Shown here in pieces: positions 24,427 through 32,077 of a stretch of DNA of 32,077 nucleotides. How positions within the stretch are numbered: the first letter of the stretch is position 1; each line of letters starts with the position of its first letter. A model generated the notes under the pieces. It was not told where the DNA came from. It did not search any database and was given only the letters and a program-made list of their open reading frames with translations. This DNA comes from Pseudomonadota bacterium. GTDB lineage: Bacteria; Myxococcota; Myxococcia; Myxococcales; Myxococcaceae. A program made the position numbers and the translations under genes. The stretch is taken from NCBI GenBank assembly GCA_023424585.1, contig JAFADT010000071.1, positions 1 to 32,077 on the forward strand, in the 5' to 3' direction.

Positions 24427-25128
24427 GTGTCCCTGGGCCTCGCGGCTTCGTCCTCGCTGGGCCCCGCTCGCGAGGCCTACCAGTCCGGAGACCTGCCTCG
24501 CGCACGGGCCGAACTGGAGGCCCTGCTCCAGCCTCCACGGCGCTCGAACCCCCTGGAGGAGGCCGAAGCCCACCTGCTGCTCGCGGCGACGCTCCATGCC
24601 CAGGAGGACCTTGCTCGCGCGGAGCAGGAAGCCGTGGAGGGGCTCGCGCTCGATGCCGACGCGAAGCTGGATCCCCTGGTGTATCCGCCGGACTTCATCG
24701 CCTTCGTGGAGCGGGTGAACGTTCAGCGGCGCGAGCAGATCGCCCAGCGCGCCACCCGTCGCCGTCCGCCCGTGCTCGTGCCCCGGTCCATCCCTCCCGC
24801 TCCCGTCCTCGTGGAGTCCCGCCCGGCCTCGCGGGGCTGGTACCTGGTGCCGTTCGGCGTGGGCCACGTCGTGCACGGCCAGAGCACCAAGGGCACCGTG
24901 CTCGCGGTGGGGCAGGGCACGATGCTCGCCGCGTCCGTCGTCTCCCTGGGCGTCGCCTTGTCCCTGCGTGGCTCGGACGGGCGCTACTCGGAGCAGGATG
25001 CGCCCACGGCCCGAGCCTTCAACGTCTCCTATCTGGTGGGCACCTATGCCTTCGCGGCGCTCTATGCCTATGGCGTGCTGGACGGTCTGCTGTCTTCACC
25101 CCCGCCCACGGGAAACGAGCCCGGGTGA
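24427..25128 (+). CDS. Secreted or membrane protein with TPR-like N-terminus and C-terminal membrane segments
   Basis: The 233-residue frame starts at a GTG (AGGAAG about nine bases upstream) with SLGLAASSSLGPAREAYQ. It continues with a helical repeat region (SGDLPRARAELEALL, EEAEAHLLLAATLHAQEDLARAEQEAVEGLAL) like one or two TPR units, a Pro-rich linker, and a C-terminal part with LVPFGVGHVVHGQSTKGTVLA, MLAASVVSLGVALSL and VGTYAFAALYAYGVLD. This is a layout common in myxobacterial envelope proteins of unknown function. The signal sequence is too short from the GTG, but upstream codons in the same frame (ARKTAIV) would complete one, although no start codon precedes them. The start is therefore either lost or the gene is fused in frame-shifted form to the PEGA-like fragment before it. 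Confidence 0.65.
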   Translation: MSLGLAASSSLGPAREAYQSGDLPRARAELEALLQPPRRSNPLEEAEAHLLLAATLHAQEDLARAEQEAVEGLALDADAKLDPLVYPPDFIAFVERVNVQRREQIAQRATRRRPPVLVPRSIPPAPVLVESRPASRGWYLVPFGVGHVVHGQSTKGTVLAVGQGTMLAASVVSLGVALSLRGSDGRYSEQDAPTARAFNVSYLVGTYAFAALYAYGVLDGLLSSPPPTGNEPG

Positions 25129-25306
25129 GCGTCCCACCCCTTCACGCGGCAAGGCCCCGAGGTCGACCCTGAACGTCTTGCCAGGGGCCGTCACCTGGCG
25201 GGGGATGCCCTTGCCGTTCGACTTCACGATGAAGGTGAACGGACAAGCCAGATGGCGCCCACCCGGTGCCCTGACGTCTTGGCCCGCCCCGGTGTAAAGG
25301 GGCCGG

Positions 25307-26131
25307 ATGAACGACGTGAACCTGGTGGAGGTCGCCCGGCGGTTCGAACGCAAGCAGGCCACCTCCGCGGTGGCCCTGGCCACGGAGTCCGCCCGGCTCG
25401 CGGACGGCTGGATGGCGTTTGGCGGCGTGGGCTCCTACCTCAACAAGTCGTGTGGCTATGGCTTCGAGCGCGACGTCACGGACGCGGAGCTGGACGCGCT
25501 GGTGGCCTTCTTCGCGTCGCGTGGGGTCGAACCGAAGGCGGAGCTGAGCCCCTTCGCGCCGCAATCCCTGCTCAAGGGGCTGGCGGACCGGGGCTTCGTG
25601 CTGCGCGAGTTCGAGACGGTGCTCTACCGTCCGCTGCGGGCGGGAGAGGACCTGACGCGGCTGGCGCGGGGGGCCCCGGAGGGGCTGCGCATCGAGCGGG
25701 TGGAGCCGTCCGACGACGCGGCGGTGCGCAGGTTCGTGGAGCTCTCCGGCAGCGGGTTCGTCCCGGAAGGCGAGTCGATGCCGGAGGTGTTCCTGGCGGC
25801 GGGGCTGAGGTCGGCGCGCAACCCCACGTCGGACTCCTACGTGGCGTGGCTCGACGGCGTGGCGGTGGGGGCCGGGGGCTGCGAGGTGAGCGACGGGCTC
25901 ACGTCCCTGTTCGGCACGTCGGTGTCGCCCGCGTACCGGAGGAGGGGCGTGCAGCAGGCGCTCATCGCCGCGCGCCTCCAGCGGGGGCTGGAGAAGGGCA
26001 GCGACCTGGCGGTCATCATGTCCTCGCCGGGCATCCCCACGGAGCGCAACGCCATGCGCCTGGGCTTCCAGATGGCCTACTCCCGTGTCGTGCTGGTGAA
26101 GCACGGCGCGGGGTGGGTGCCCTCCCCCTGA
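25307..26131 (+). CDS. GNAT-family N-acetyltransferase
   Basis: The 274-residue protein has a C-terminal GNAT domain. The acetyl-CoA loop is VSPAYRRRGVQQALIAARLQRG (the R-x-x-G-x-x/A pattern, near residue 210), preceded by LFGTSVS and followed by a GIPTERNAMRLGFQMAYSR motif typical of the last helix and strand. The N-terminal half (about 120 residues with GGVGSYLNKSCGYGFE and LVAFFASRGVEPKAELSP) is a degenerate GNAT-like domain, so this is probably a double-GNAT protein. AAGGGG a few bases before the ATG supports the start. It should transfer an acetyl group to a small molecule or peptide; the substrate is unknown. It converges on a broken gene 10 bases away. Confidence 0.87.
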   Translation: MNDVNLVEVARRFERKQATSAVALATESARLADGWMAFGGVGSYLNKSCGYGFERDVTDAELDALVAFFASRGVEPKAELSPFAPQSLLKGLADRGFVLREFETVLYRPLRAGEDLTRLARGAPEGLRIERVEPSDDAAVRRFVELSGSGFVPEGESMPEVFLAAGLRSARNPTSDSYVAWLDGVAVGAGGCEVSDGLTSLFGTSVSPAYRRRGVQQALIAARLQRGLEKGSDLAVIMSSPGIPTERNAMRLGFQMAYSRVVLVKHGAGWVPSP

Positions 26132-26141
26132 GCGGGCGCGG

Positions 26142-26575
26142 CTACTGCACGGTGTGCGCCAGGGTCAGCGGCGCGCCGTGCGGGGTGTCGGGATTGAATG
26201 CGCCCGGCGGGGCGAGCCAGCCGCGGAGGCCGAAGCCGTGCAGGGAGACGACCCGGTTGTTCTCACTGAACCGCCACCACGCGGTTTGGATGGAGACGCC
26301 GCCGGGGACGGGCTGCCCGGTGGACACGGAGAACGGCGTGCCCCCAGGTCCGCGTTGGCCGGGCCCAGCGTGTTGTAATCCATGGCCGTGGCGTAGGGCA
26401 TGGAGGTGACGGTGTCTGGCGAGTGCACCAGCGCGCCAGTGGCCGTGGCGTAGGTCTGGTCGTTGGTGCCCACGCTCAAGGTCGAGCGGGCCAACCGGAT
26501 GCGCGTGAAGTGCGTGCGCCCTTGCCAGGGTGGCCGCCCCGGGAGCGTGCCCGTCCTGGCCCCGCGCGCCGGCAC
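26142..26575 (-). pseudogene. Frameshifted remnant of a hypothetical beta-rich protein
   Basis: Two minus-strand frames make one continuous protein if a base is restored. The upstream part ends TSMPYATAMDYNTLGPANADLG; the downstream part continues GTPFSVSTGQPVPGGVSIQ and runs to a stop with WLAPPGAFNPDTPHGAPLTL. The join falls in the five-C run at 26341-26345 (Gs on the coding strand): one extra G restores the frame. Both parts have natural protein composition, unlike the shadow frames nearby. I do not recognise the family. The 5' end has no convincing start (only a GTG at 26575 just after the NRPS stop), so the gene may also be truncated there. It could be a true pseudogene or a sequencing error in a homopolymer. 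Confidence 0.5.
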
Positions 26576-26602
26576 CTCCCTGGGGACGCCCTGTCAGTCC
26601 TC

Positions 26603-29600
26603 TCAGGGGCGCCCCTCATCGCGCTGGAGCGCCTGCGCCAGCCGCTCCGCGAGCCGGTGGACGTGGGGCTCGCGCAGCAGCGTGTAGTGGGTGCCGGGGA
26701 GCACCTCCCGCGTCAGCGTTCCGTGGACGCGCTCGTTCCAGCCGTCGTCCCCGCGCGCCGGGGCGTCGCCCGCCTGGAGCAGGAGGACGCGGCCCTTGAA
26801 CGTGCCGGGACGGTGGTGCTTCAGGGCCCGCAGGTTGTGGGTGAAGACGTGCAGGAGCGCGCGCCCTGTCGCCGTGGCGGCCTCCGGTGTCGCGAGCTGC
26901 CCCTGGTCGAGCTCGAACAGCGCGGCCACCTGATCCGCGTCGTCCACGTCGAGCGGTACGCGGTCCCCCGTCGCCGGGCTGGGGTCGATGAGGGCCACGA
27001 GCCCCACGGCCTCTCCGCGGGCCTGGAGCTGACGGGCCATCTCGAAGGCCACCACGCCGCCCATGGACCAGCCGCCGAGCCGGTAGGGGCCGTGGGGCTG
27101 AACGGTGCGCATGGCGGCCTCGTAGAGCGCGGCCATCGCCTCCACGGAGTCGAGCGGCGGCCGGCTTCCATCGAGCCCCTGGGACTGAAGCCCATAGAAG
27201 GGCTGCTCCGGGCCCAGCTGCTTCGCCAGCGCCGCGTACGCGAGCACGTTGCCGCCCACCGGGTGGACGCAGAAGAACGGCCGCCGCGAGCCCTCTCGCT
27301 GGATGGGCACGAGCGGGGAGAAGACCGCGGGCGCCTGGCGCAGCAGTCGGGCCAGCGTCTCCACCGTGGGCGCCTGGAAGAGGGCGGCCAGGGGCAGCTC
27401 GCGGTGGAAGCGCTCGCGGATGCGCGCCATCAGCTTCACGGCGAGCAGCGAGTGGCCGCCCAGCTCGAAGAACGGCCGCGTCACGCCGATGGGGCGCACG
27501 TCGAGCAGCTCCTCCCAGAGCGCCGCGAGCTCCCGCTCCAGGTCGTCGCGTGGGGCGACGTTGGTGGCTTCGGAGGGACGGGAGGCTGGGGCCTCCGGGA
27601 CGTGCATCCGTCGCCGCTCCTCGTCCGTCAGAGGGGAGCGCCGGGCCAGGGGCGCATCGGGATCGGCGAGGACCGTCTCCAGCAAGGTGCTCCAGTGCCC
27701 CATCAGCCGCTGGACCGTGGCGGAGTCGAAGAGGTCCGTGCTGTACGTGAGCGCCCCCTGGAAGCTGTCGGGCCGCCGGGTGAGGGCCAGGTCCAGGTCG
27801 AACTTCGCGGTTGGCGGGGTGACCTCCACTGCCTTGAGCGTGAGGCCGGGCAGGATTGCCTCCGGCTCGGCGGTGTTGTGCAGCGCGAAGAGGGCCTGGA
27901 AGAGCGGCGTGCGGCCCAGGTCGCGCTCGGGCTGGAGTGCTTCCACCAGCCGCTCGAAGGGCAGGTCCTGGTGTTCGTAGGCGCCGAGCGTGGTCTCTCG
28001 CACCTGGGCGAGCAGCTTCCGGAATGACGTATCCGGCGTGAAGCGGGCTCGGAGGACCAGCGTGTTGACGAAGAAGCCGATGAGTCCTTCGGTCTCCGCC
28101 TGCCGGCGGTTCGCGATGGGCGTGCCCACCAGCACGTCGTCCTGCCCGGCGTACCGCGACAGCAGCAGCTGGAACGCGGCCATGAGCACCATGAAGGGCG
28201 TGGCGCCCTCGCGCTTCGCCAGCGCTTCCACCGCGTCACTCGAGGCCGGCGTCAGCTGGACGGGCAACTGCGCGCCGCGCGCGGAGCGGCGGTCTGGACG
28301 GGGCCGGTCGGTGGGCAGCGCCAGCGCGTGGGGTGCCCCTTCGAGCTGCTGCCTCCACCAGTCCAGCTGCCCCTCCAGTACCGGGCCTTCCATCCACGCC
28401 GCCTGCCACCGAGCGAAGTCCGCGTACTGCACGGGCAGCTCCGGCAAGGGCGACGGCTGACCCTGATGGAACGCTTCGTAGAGCGTCACCAGCTCGCGCA
28501 CGAGCACCCCGAAGGACCAGCCGTCGGAGACCGTGTGGTGCGTGCACAGGAGGAGCACGTGCTCCCGCGCGTCGAGCCGCAGCAGCGTGAAGCGCGCGAG
28601 CGGCCCCGTGCCCAGGTCGAAGGGACGCAGCGCATCCGCTTCCACCCGGCGCCAGAGCGCAGCCTCGCGCTCCTCCGCTGGCAGCGCCTCCAGGTCCTCC
28701 CTGCGCAGCACGCCCGTGGGCGCGGGATGGATGCGCTGCCGGGGTGTGCCGTCGAGGGCCTCGAATGTCGTGCGCAGGGTTTCGTGGCGCTGCACCAACA
28801 CGTCGAAGGCGCGCTCGAGGGCGGGCACGTCCAGCGCTCCGGACAGCCGCAGCGCGAAGGGCATGTTGTAGAGCGGGCTGTCTGGCTCCAGCTGATCGAT
28901 GAACCACAGCCGCTGCTGCGCGAAGGACAAGGGCGCGAGTCCGTCCTCGTGCGTCCTCGTCAACGGCGGTAGCGCGGGCCTGGGCGCGGCGTCCGTCAGC
29001 CGCTCGGCGAGGCCCGCCACGGTGGGGGTTTCGAAGAGCGTCCGGACGCGCAGCTCCACCTCGAAGCGAGCGCGCACGCGGGCCACCACCTGCGTGGCCA
29101 GAATCGAGTGCCCGCCCAGCTCGAAGAAGTTGTCGTGACGGCCGATGCCGGACACGCGCAACAGCTCCTCCCAGATGGCGGCGAGGCGTGCTTCGGTGGG
29201 CGTGGCCGGTGGCTCGGAGCCCCGCGTGGAGGGCCGTGACGCATCCGGCATGGGCAGCGCCAGGCGGTTCAGCTTGCCGTTCGGTGTCAGCGGCAGGGCG
29301 GGCAGGGCGAGGATGGCGGCCGGCACCATGGCGTCGGGCAGGTTTCTCCGCAGGTGATCGTGCAGTGAGCCGGTGTCCACCTCTGGCGTGACATAGGCCA
29401 CGAGGCGCGCGTCACCTGGCGCATCCTCGCGCACCAGGGCCACGGCATCCCGGACACCGGGCTGCGTGCGCAGCATGGACTCGATTTCACCCAGCTCGAT
29501 GCGGTGGCCGCGCAGCTTCACCTGGAAGTCCAGGCGGCCCATGAAGTCGAGCGTGCCGTCCTCGCGCCAGCGGGCCCTGTCACCCGTGCGATACATACGT

Positions 29601-32077
29601 GCGCCGGGCTCCGTGCTGAACGGATCCGGCATGAAGCGCTCCGCCGTCAGGTGCGGACGCCCCAGGTAGCCCCGCGCGAGGCCCTCACCGGCGAGGCACA
29701 GCTCTCCCGGCAGCCCGAAGGGCACCAGCTCCTGACGTTCATCGAGCACGTAAGCGCGCAGGTTGTCCAACGGCCGTCCGATGACGGGCCGCGCGTGTGA
29801 CGTTCCGCGCAGGTCCAGGGTGGTGGTGGTCACGGTGCACTCGGTGGGGCCGTAGACGTTGAAGGTCCGCGTGCGCCGGGTCGTGGCGAGCCGCTGCCAC
29901 ATCCCTTCATCCAGCGCTTCGCCACCGACCAGCAGCAGCGCCGGAACGTGGGGGCGCTCCAGCATCCCCGCATCCAGGAGGAGCTTCAGTTGCGCGGGCG
30001 TGCAGTCCAGTGCGTCCACCCGCGTCCGCTCCAGCCACGCGAGCAACTGCTCCGGCTCCAATCGGAGGTCCTCCGGGATGGGGCATACGCAGTGGCCGTC
30101 CAGCAGCGGGAGTACCTGTCCGATGGATGCATCGAAGAACAGCGGGGCGTTGAGGCCGGCGTGGAGCCCTGGCGGTTGTCCTTCGTACACGGTCCGCCGG
30201 AGCGCATGACGCAAATGCAGCACTGAGCGGTGGCGCACCATCACGCCCTTGGGCGCGCCGGTGGAGCCGGACGTGTAGATGACATAGGCGAGATTCCCCG
30301 GCCCCGCCGCCGGCGGCAGGTTCTCCGAAAACCCGTCCGACAGTCGGACAGGTTCGCGGGCCCCCGGTATCGGCCCGGCCGCGCCAAACTGGTCCGACAG
30401 TCGGACCGGTTCGCGGGCCCCCAGTATCGGCCCGGCCTCGCCATAGCGGTCCGACAGCCCGACAGGTCTGGCGTCCACCGGAGCCCGTCTGCCCTCCCCA
30501 ATCGTGTCCGACAGCCCGACGGGTTCGAGTTCCCTCGGCGCCCACCCGGCCTCACCCAATGAGTCCGACGGTCGGACAGGCTCGCGGGCCTCTGGTACCG
30601 GGTCGGCCACACCCAGCGTGTCCGACTGTCCAACAGGTCCAGGGCCCCTCTGCGCCCGCCCGCTCACTCCAAACCTGTCCGACTGTCCTACAGGTTCGCA
30701 GGCTTCCGGTTCTGGCACGGCACCATCCAACGAGTCCGACAGTCGGACAGGTTCGCGGGCCCCAACTACCGGCCCGGCCATCCCCAACGAGTCCGACGGT
30801 TGGACAGGTTCGCGGGCCTCCGGTGCCGGTCCAGCGATCCCCAATCGGTCAGACTGTCCGACAGGCCCGCGAGTCCCCGGTGCCGGTCCGGTGCTCCCCA
30901 ATCGGTCCGACCGTCCGACAGGTCCAAAGTCTCCGAGCGTCGTCGTCGGTGACTCTGAGAACCGGTCTGATAGTCCGACAGGTTCGCTGTCCCCCCGTGC
31001 TCGCCCAGCCCCTTCAAGCTTGTCCGACTGTCTGACAGGTTCGTGGTCGCCCGATGCCGACACGGTCTCCCGGCGCTGATCCGGCTGTCCGACAGGTTCG
31101 AGGGCCTCCAGCGTTCGCCCAGCCGGTTCATGACTGTCCGACTGTCCGACGCGTTCGTGATCGCCTGGGACTCGCGTGGTCGTCCGAAACCTGTCTGACT
31201 GTCCGACAGGTTCTTGGTCACCCGTGGCCGACGTGGTCTCCCAGAACCTGTCCGACTGTCCGACAGGTTTTGCGTCCAGCCGCACCAGGTGGGGCACCTC
31301 CGGGTGCCATGCTTCTTGCAGCGCCCGTGTCGTCACCAGCACGGACGCGCCACAATCCTTGAGGACGAACGACTTGCGTGCGGCCGGCGCCCTGGGGTCT
31401 AGCGGCACGAAGGCGCCGCCGGCCTTGTTCACCGCGAGCAGCGCGATGATGGCCTCCGCCGAGCGCTCCAGGCACAGGCCCACCGTCACCTCCGGGCCCA
31501 CGCCCAGCGACCGCAGGTGCCAGGCGAGCTGGTTGGCCCGGATGTTGAGCCGCCGGAAGGACAGCGTCGTGTCCCCGAATACCACGGCGTCCGCGTCCGG
31601 GGTCCGCAGCACCTGCTCCTCGAAGTCGCCGTGCAGTGTGCTTTCTCCGTCGAAGGGTGACGCGCTGCCTGCCAGGTCACCGAGGAACTGGCGGCGTTCC
31701 TCCTCCGAGATGAGCGACAGCCGTGACAGCGGTGCGTCCGGTCGCGTGACCACCGCCTCCAGCAGCACGTGCAGGTGGGTGAAGAGTCGCGCCATCGTGG
31801 GGCGCTCGAAGAGGTCCGTGGCGTACTCGAGCGTTCCCCGGAAACCGTCCGCCCGGCGGTCGAGGTCCAGGCTCAGGTCGAACTGGGACGTGGTCCGCAT
31901 CCCAATCATGGCGGGGCGCACGGTGAGGCCGGGCAGCGACAGCTCCGGCACCGGCGCGTTCTGGAGCGCGAACAGCACCTGGAACAGCGGCATGCGCCCC
32001 AGGTCGCGCTTCGCTTGCAGCGACTCCACCAGCCGCTCGAAGGGGATGTCCTGGTGCTCGTAGGCCCCCAGCGTGGT
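26603..32077 (-). CDS. Non-ribosomal peptide synthetase, C-terminal part: (C)-A-PCP-C-PCP-TE
   Basis: The frame is open to the right window edge, so the N-terminus is missing; at least 1824 residues are here. Domains in protein order: end of a condensation domain (HQDIPFERLV at the edge, to about 31660); adenylation domain (about 31640-29240) with A3 YTSGSTGAPKG, A5 NVYGPTECT, A7 YRTGDRARW, A8 GHRIELGEIES and A10 LTPNGKLNR; carrier domain with FFELGGHSI (29100-29135); full condensation domain with HHTVSDGWS (about 28530); a second carrier with FFELGGHSL (about 27450) and no adenylation domain before it; and a thioesterase with GGWSMGG (about 27066) and PGTHYTLL. It builds and releases a peptide product by carrier-bound condensation. 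Between A2 and A3 lies a 17-unit repeat insertion. My hand-read specificity code (D-A-G-D-L-G-V-V-T) is nearest Glu/Gln types, with low certainty. Confidence 0.93.
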   Translation of the reverse strand, partial: TTLGAYEHQDIPFERLVESLQAKRDLGRMPLFQVLFALQNAPVPELSLPGLTVRPAMIGMRTTSQFDLSLDLDRRADGFRGTLEYATDLFERPTMARLFTHLHVLLEAVVTRPDAPLSRLSLISEEERRQFLGDLAGSASPFDGESTLHGDFEEQVLRTPDADAVVFGDTTLSFRRLNIRANQLAWHLRSLGVGPEVTVGLCLERSAEAIIALLAVNKAGGAFVPLDPRAPAARKSFVLKDCGASVLVTTRALQEAWHPEVPHLVRLDAKPVGQSDRFWETTSATGDQEPVGQSDRFRTTTRVPGDHERVGQSDSHEPAGRTLEALEPVGQPDQRRETVSASGDHEPVRQSDKLEGAGRARGDSEPVGLSDRFSESPTTTLGDFGPVGRSDRLGSTGPAPGTRGPVGQSDRLGIAGPAPEAREPVQPSDSLGMAGPVVGAREPVRLSDSLDGAVPEPEACEPVGQSDRFGVSGRAQRGPGPVGQSDTLGVADPVPEAREPVRPSDSLGEAGWAPRELEPVGLSDTIGEGRRAPVDARPVGLSDRYGEAGPILGAREPVRLSDQFGAAGPIPGAREPVRLSDGFSENLPPAAGPGNLAYVIYTSGSTGAPKGVMVRHRSVLHLRHALRRTVYEGQPPGLHAGLNAPLFFDASIGQVLPLLDGHCVCPIPEDLRLEPEQLLAWLERTRVDALDCTPAQLKLLLDAGMLERPHVPALLLVGGEALDEGMWQRLATTRRTRTFNVYGPTECTVTTTTLDLRGTSHARPVIGRPLDNLRAYVLDERQELVPFGLPGELCLAGEGLARGYLGRPHLTAERFMPDPFSTEPGARMYRTGDRARWREDGTLDFMGRLDFQVKLRGHRIELGEIESMLRTQPGVRDAVALVREDAPGDARLVAYVTPEVDTGSLHDHLRRNLPDAMVPAAILALPALPLTPNGKLNRLALPMPDASRPSTRGSEPPATPTEARLAAIWEELLRVSGIGRHDNFFELGGHSILATQVVARVRARFEVELRVRTLFETPTVAGLAERLTDAAPRPALPPLTRTHEDGLAPLSFAQQRLWFIDQLEPDSPLYNMPFALRLSGALDVPALERAFDVLVQRHETLRTTFEALDGTPRQRIHPAPTGVLRREDLEALPAEEREAALWRRVEADALRPFDLGTGPLARFTLLRLDAREHVLLLCTHHTVSDGWSFGVLVRELVTLYEAFHQGQPSPLPELPVQYADFARWQAAWMEGPVLEGQLDWWRQQLEGAPHALALPTDRPRPDRRSARGAQLPVQLTPASSDAVEALAKREGATPFMVLMAAFQLLLSRYAGQDDVLVGTPIANRRQAETEGLIGFFVNTLVLRARFTPDTSFRKLLAQVRETTLGAYEHQDLPFERLVEALQPERDLGRTPLFQALFALHNTAEPEAILPGLTLKAVEVTPPTAKFDLDLALTRRPDSFQGALTYSTDLFDSATVQRLMGHWSTLLETVLADPDAPLARRSPLTDEERRRMHVPEAPASRPSEATNVAPRDDLERELAALWEELLDVRPIGVTRPFFELGGHSLLAVKLMARIRERFHRELPLAALFQAPTVETLARLLRQAPAVFSPLVPIQREGSRRPFFCVHPVGGNVLAYAALAKQLGPEQPFYGLQSQGLDGSRPPLDSVEAMAALYEAAMRTVQPHGPYRLGGWSMGGVVAFEMARQLQARGEAVGLVALIDPSPATGDRVPLDVDDADQVAALFELDQGQLATPEAATATGRALLHVFTHNLRALKHHRPGTFKGRVLLLQAGDAPARGDDGWNERVHGTLTREVLPGTHYTLLREPHVHRLAERLAQALQRDEGRP
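30330..31275 (-). repeat. Tandem array of 17 in-frame 57-bp units with palindromic core, inside the NRPS adenylation domain
   Basis: On the plus strand, cores of the type GTCCGACWGTCSGACAGGTT start at 30335, 30392, 30449, 30506, 30563, 30620, 30677, 30734, 30791, 30848, 30905, 30965, 31022, 31079, 31136, 31193 and 31250. The period is 57 bases except one of 60, so all units keep the frame. Several cores contain the perfect palindrome TCCGACAGTCGGA; others read CTGTCCGACAG. The 35-base remainder of each unit varies more but is recognisably related. On the coding strand each unit gives about 19 residues, consensus EPVGQSDRLGxAGPxPxAR, with PV, SD and a final acidic/Pro-rich stretch best kept. 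The insertion sits where ordinary adenylation domains have a short loop before motif A3. No unit contains a stop in the coding frame. Confidence 0.92.

Noticed and set aside
25096..25383. Minus-strand frame with a protein-like stretch (FTFIVKSNGKG, then TAPGKTFRVDLG)
   Set aside because: The stretch of about 40 residues looks natural and may be a gene scrap in the 25129-25306 gap, but both ends run into real plus-strand genes and there is no usable start, so I do not call a gene.
30504..31079. Plus-strand open frames of 158 and 191 codons over the repeat array
   Set aside because: They are by-products of a 57-base unit without stops; they lack a start signal and the opposite strand clearly encodes the NRPS.
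30335..31272. CRISPR-like geometry: 17 cores of about 22 bases with 35-base intervals
   Set aside because: The cores are degenerate, the intervals are related to each other rather than unique, everything stays in frame inside an NRPS gene, and no cas gene is present. It is a coding tandem repeat.

Overview
The window comes from a very GC-rich genome and looks like myxobacterial DNA, most plausibly from the Myxococcaceae (Myxococcus/Corallococcus type). That is an inference from the G+C content and from gene types common in that group: an AHH toxin/Imm11 pair, an NtrB/NtrC-type two-component pair, a DUF3014 protein and a multimodular non-ribosomal peptide synthetase (NRPS). No tRNA, rRNA, insertion sequence, phage gene or true CRISPR array was seen.

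Layout. 1-978: the 3' end of an AHH-nuclease toxin gene followed by its Imm11-type immunity gene, in visibly lower-GC DNA. 986-3897: a sulfur cluster. A leftward operon (persulfide dioxygenase, rhodanese, TauE/SafE exporter) diverges from a rightward pair of YeeE/YedE half-transporters across a control region with nested inverted repeats. 4327-7786: ferredoxin-NADP reductase, a carboxymuconolactone-decarboxylase-like protein divergent from a LysR regulator, and an exported glutaminase. 7910-14301, all leftward: sensor kinase, sigma-54 activator, OmpA-type lipoprotein, DUF3014 protein and a polytopic membrane protein. 14491-17799: glutathione peroxidase, a second persulfide dioxygenase, and divergently a sulfide:quinone oxidoreductase with a beta-carbonic anhydrase. 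17897-23746: a 1949-residue helicase-nuclease with DUF4011, SF1 helicase, Vsr-like nuclease and DUF3320 regions, plus what looks like a transglutaminase fold near its N-terminus. 24116-26575: a frameshifted PEGA/secreted-protein locus, a GNAT acetyltransferase and a frameshifted gene remnant. 26603-32077: the 3' part of an NRPS gene, read leftward and cut by the window edge.

Working together. Sulfide:quinone oxidoreductase makes persulfide from H2S, persulfide dioxygenases oxidise it to sulfite, rhodanese moves sulfane sulfur between sulfite and thiosulfate, TauE/SafE can export sulfite, and the YeeE/YedE pair probably carries thiosulfate or a related sulfur species. The window therefore holds a nearly complete sulfide-detoxification route split over two loci about 13 kb apart.

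The most striking feature is inside the NRPS. Seventeen in-frame tandem units of 57 bp (one of 60 bp), each encoding about 19 residues and carrying a palindromic DNA core, are inserted in the adenylation domain between motifs A2 and A3. A 14-base exact copy of the core lies about 22 kb away, upstream of the glutaminase gene. This suggests a dispersed palindromic element that entered the NRPS gene and was amplified there without breaking the frame. The last NRPS module also lacks an adenylation domain (C-PCP-TE).
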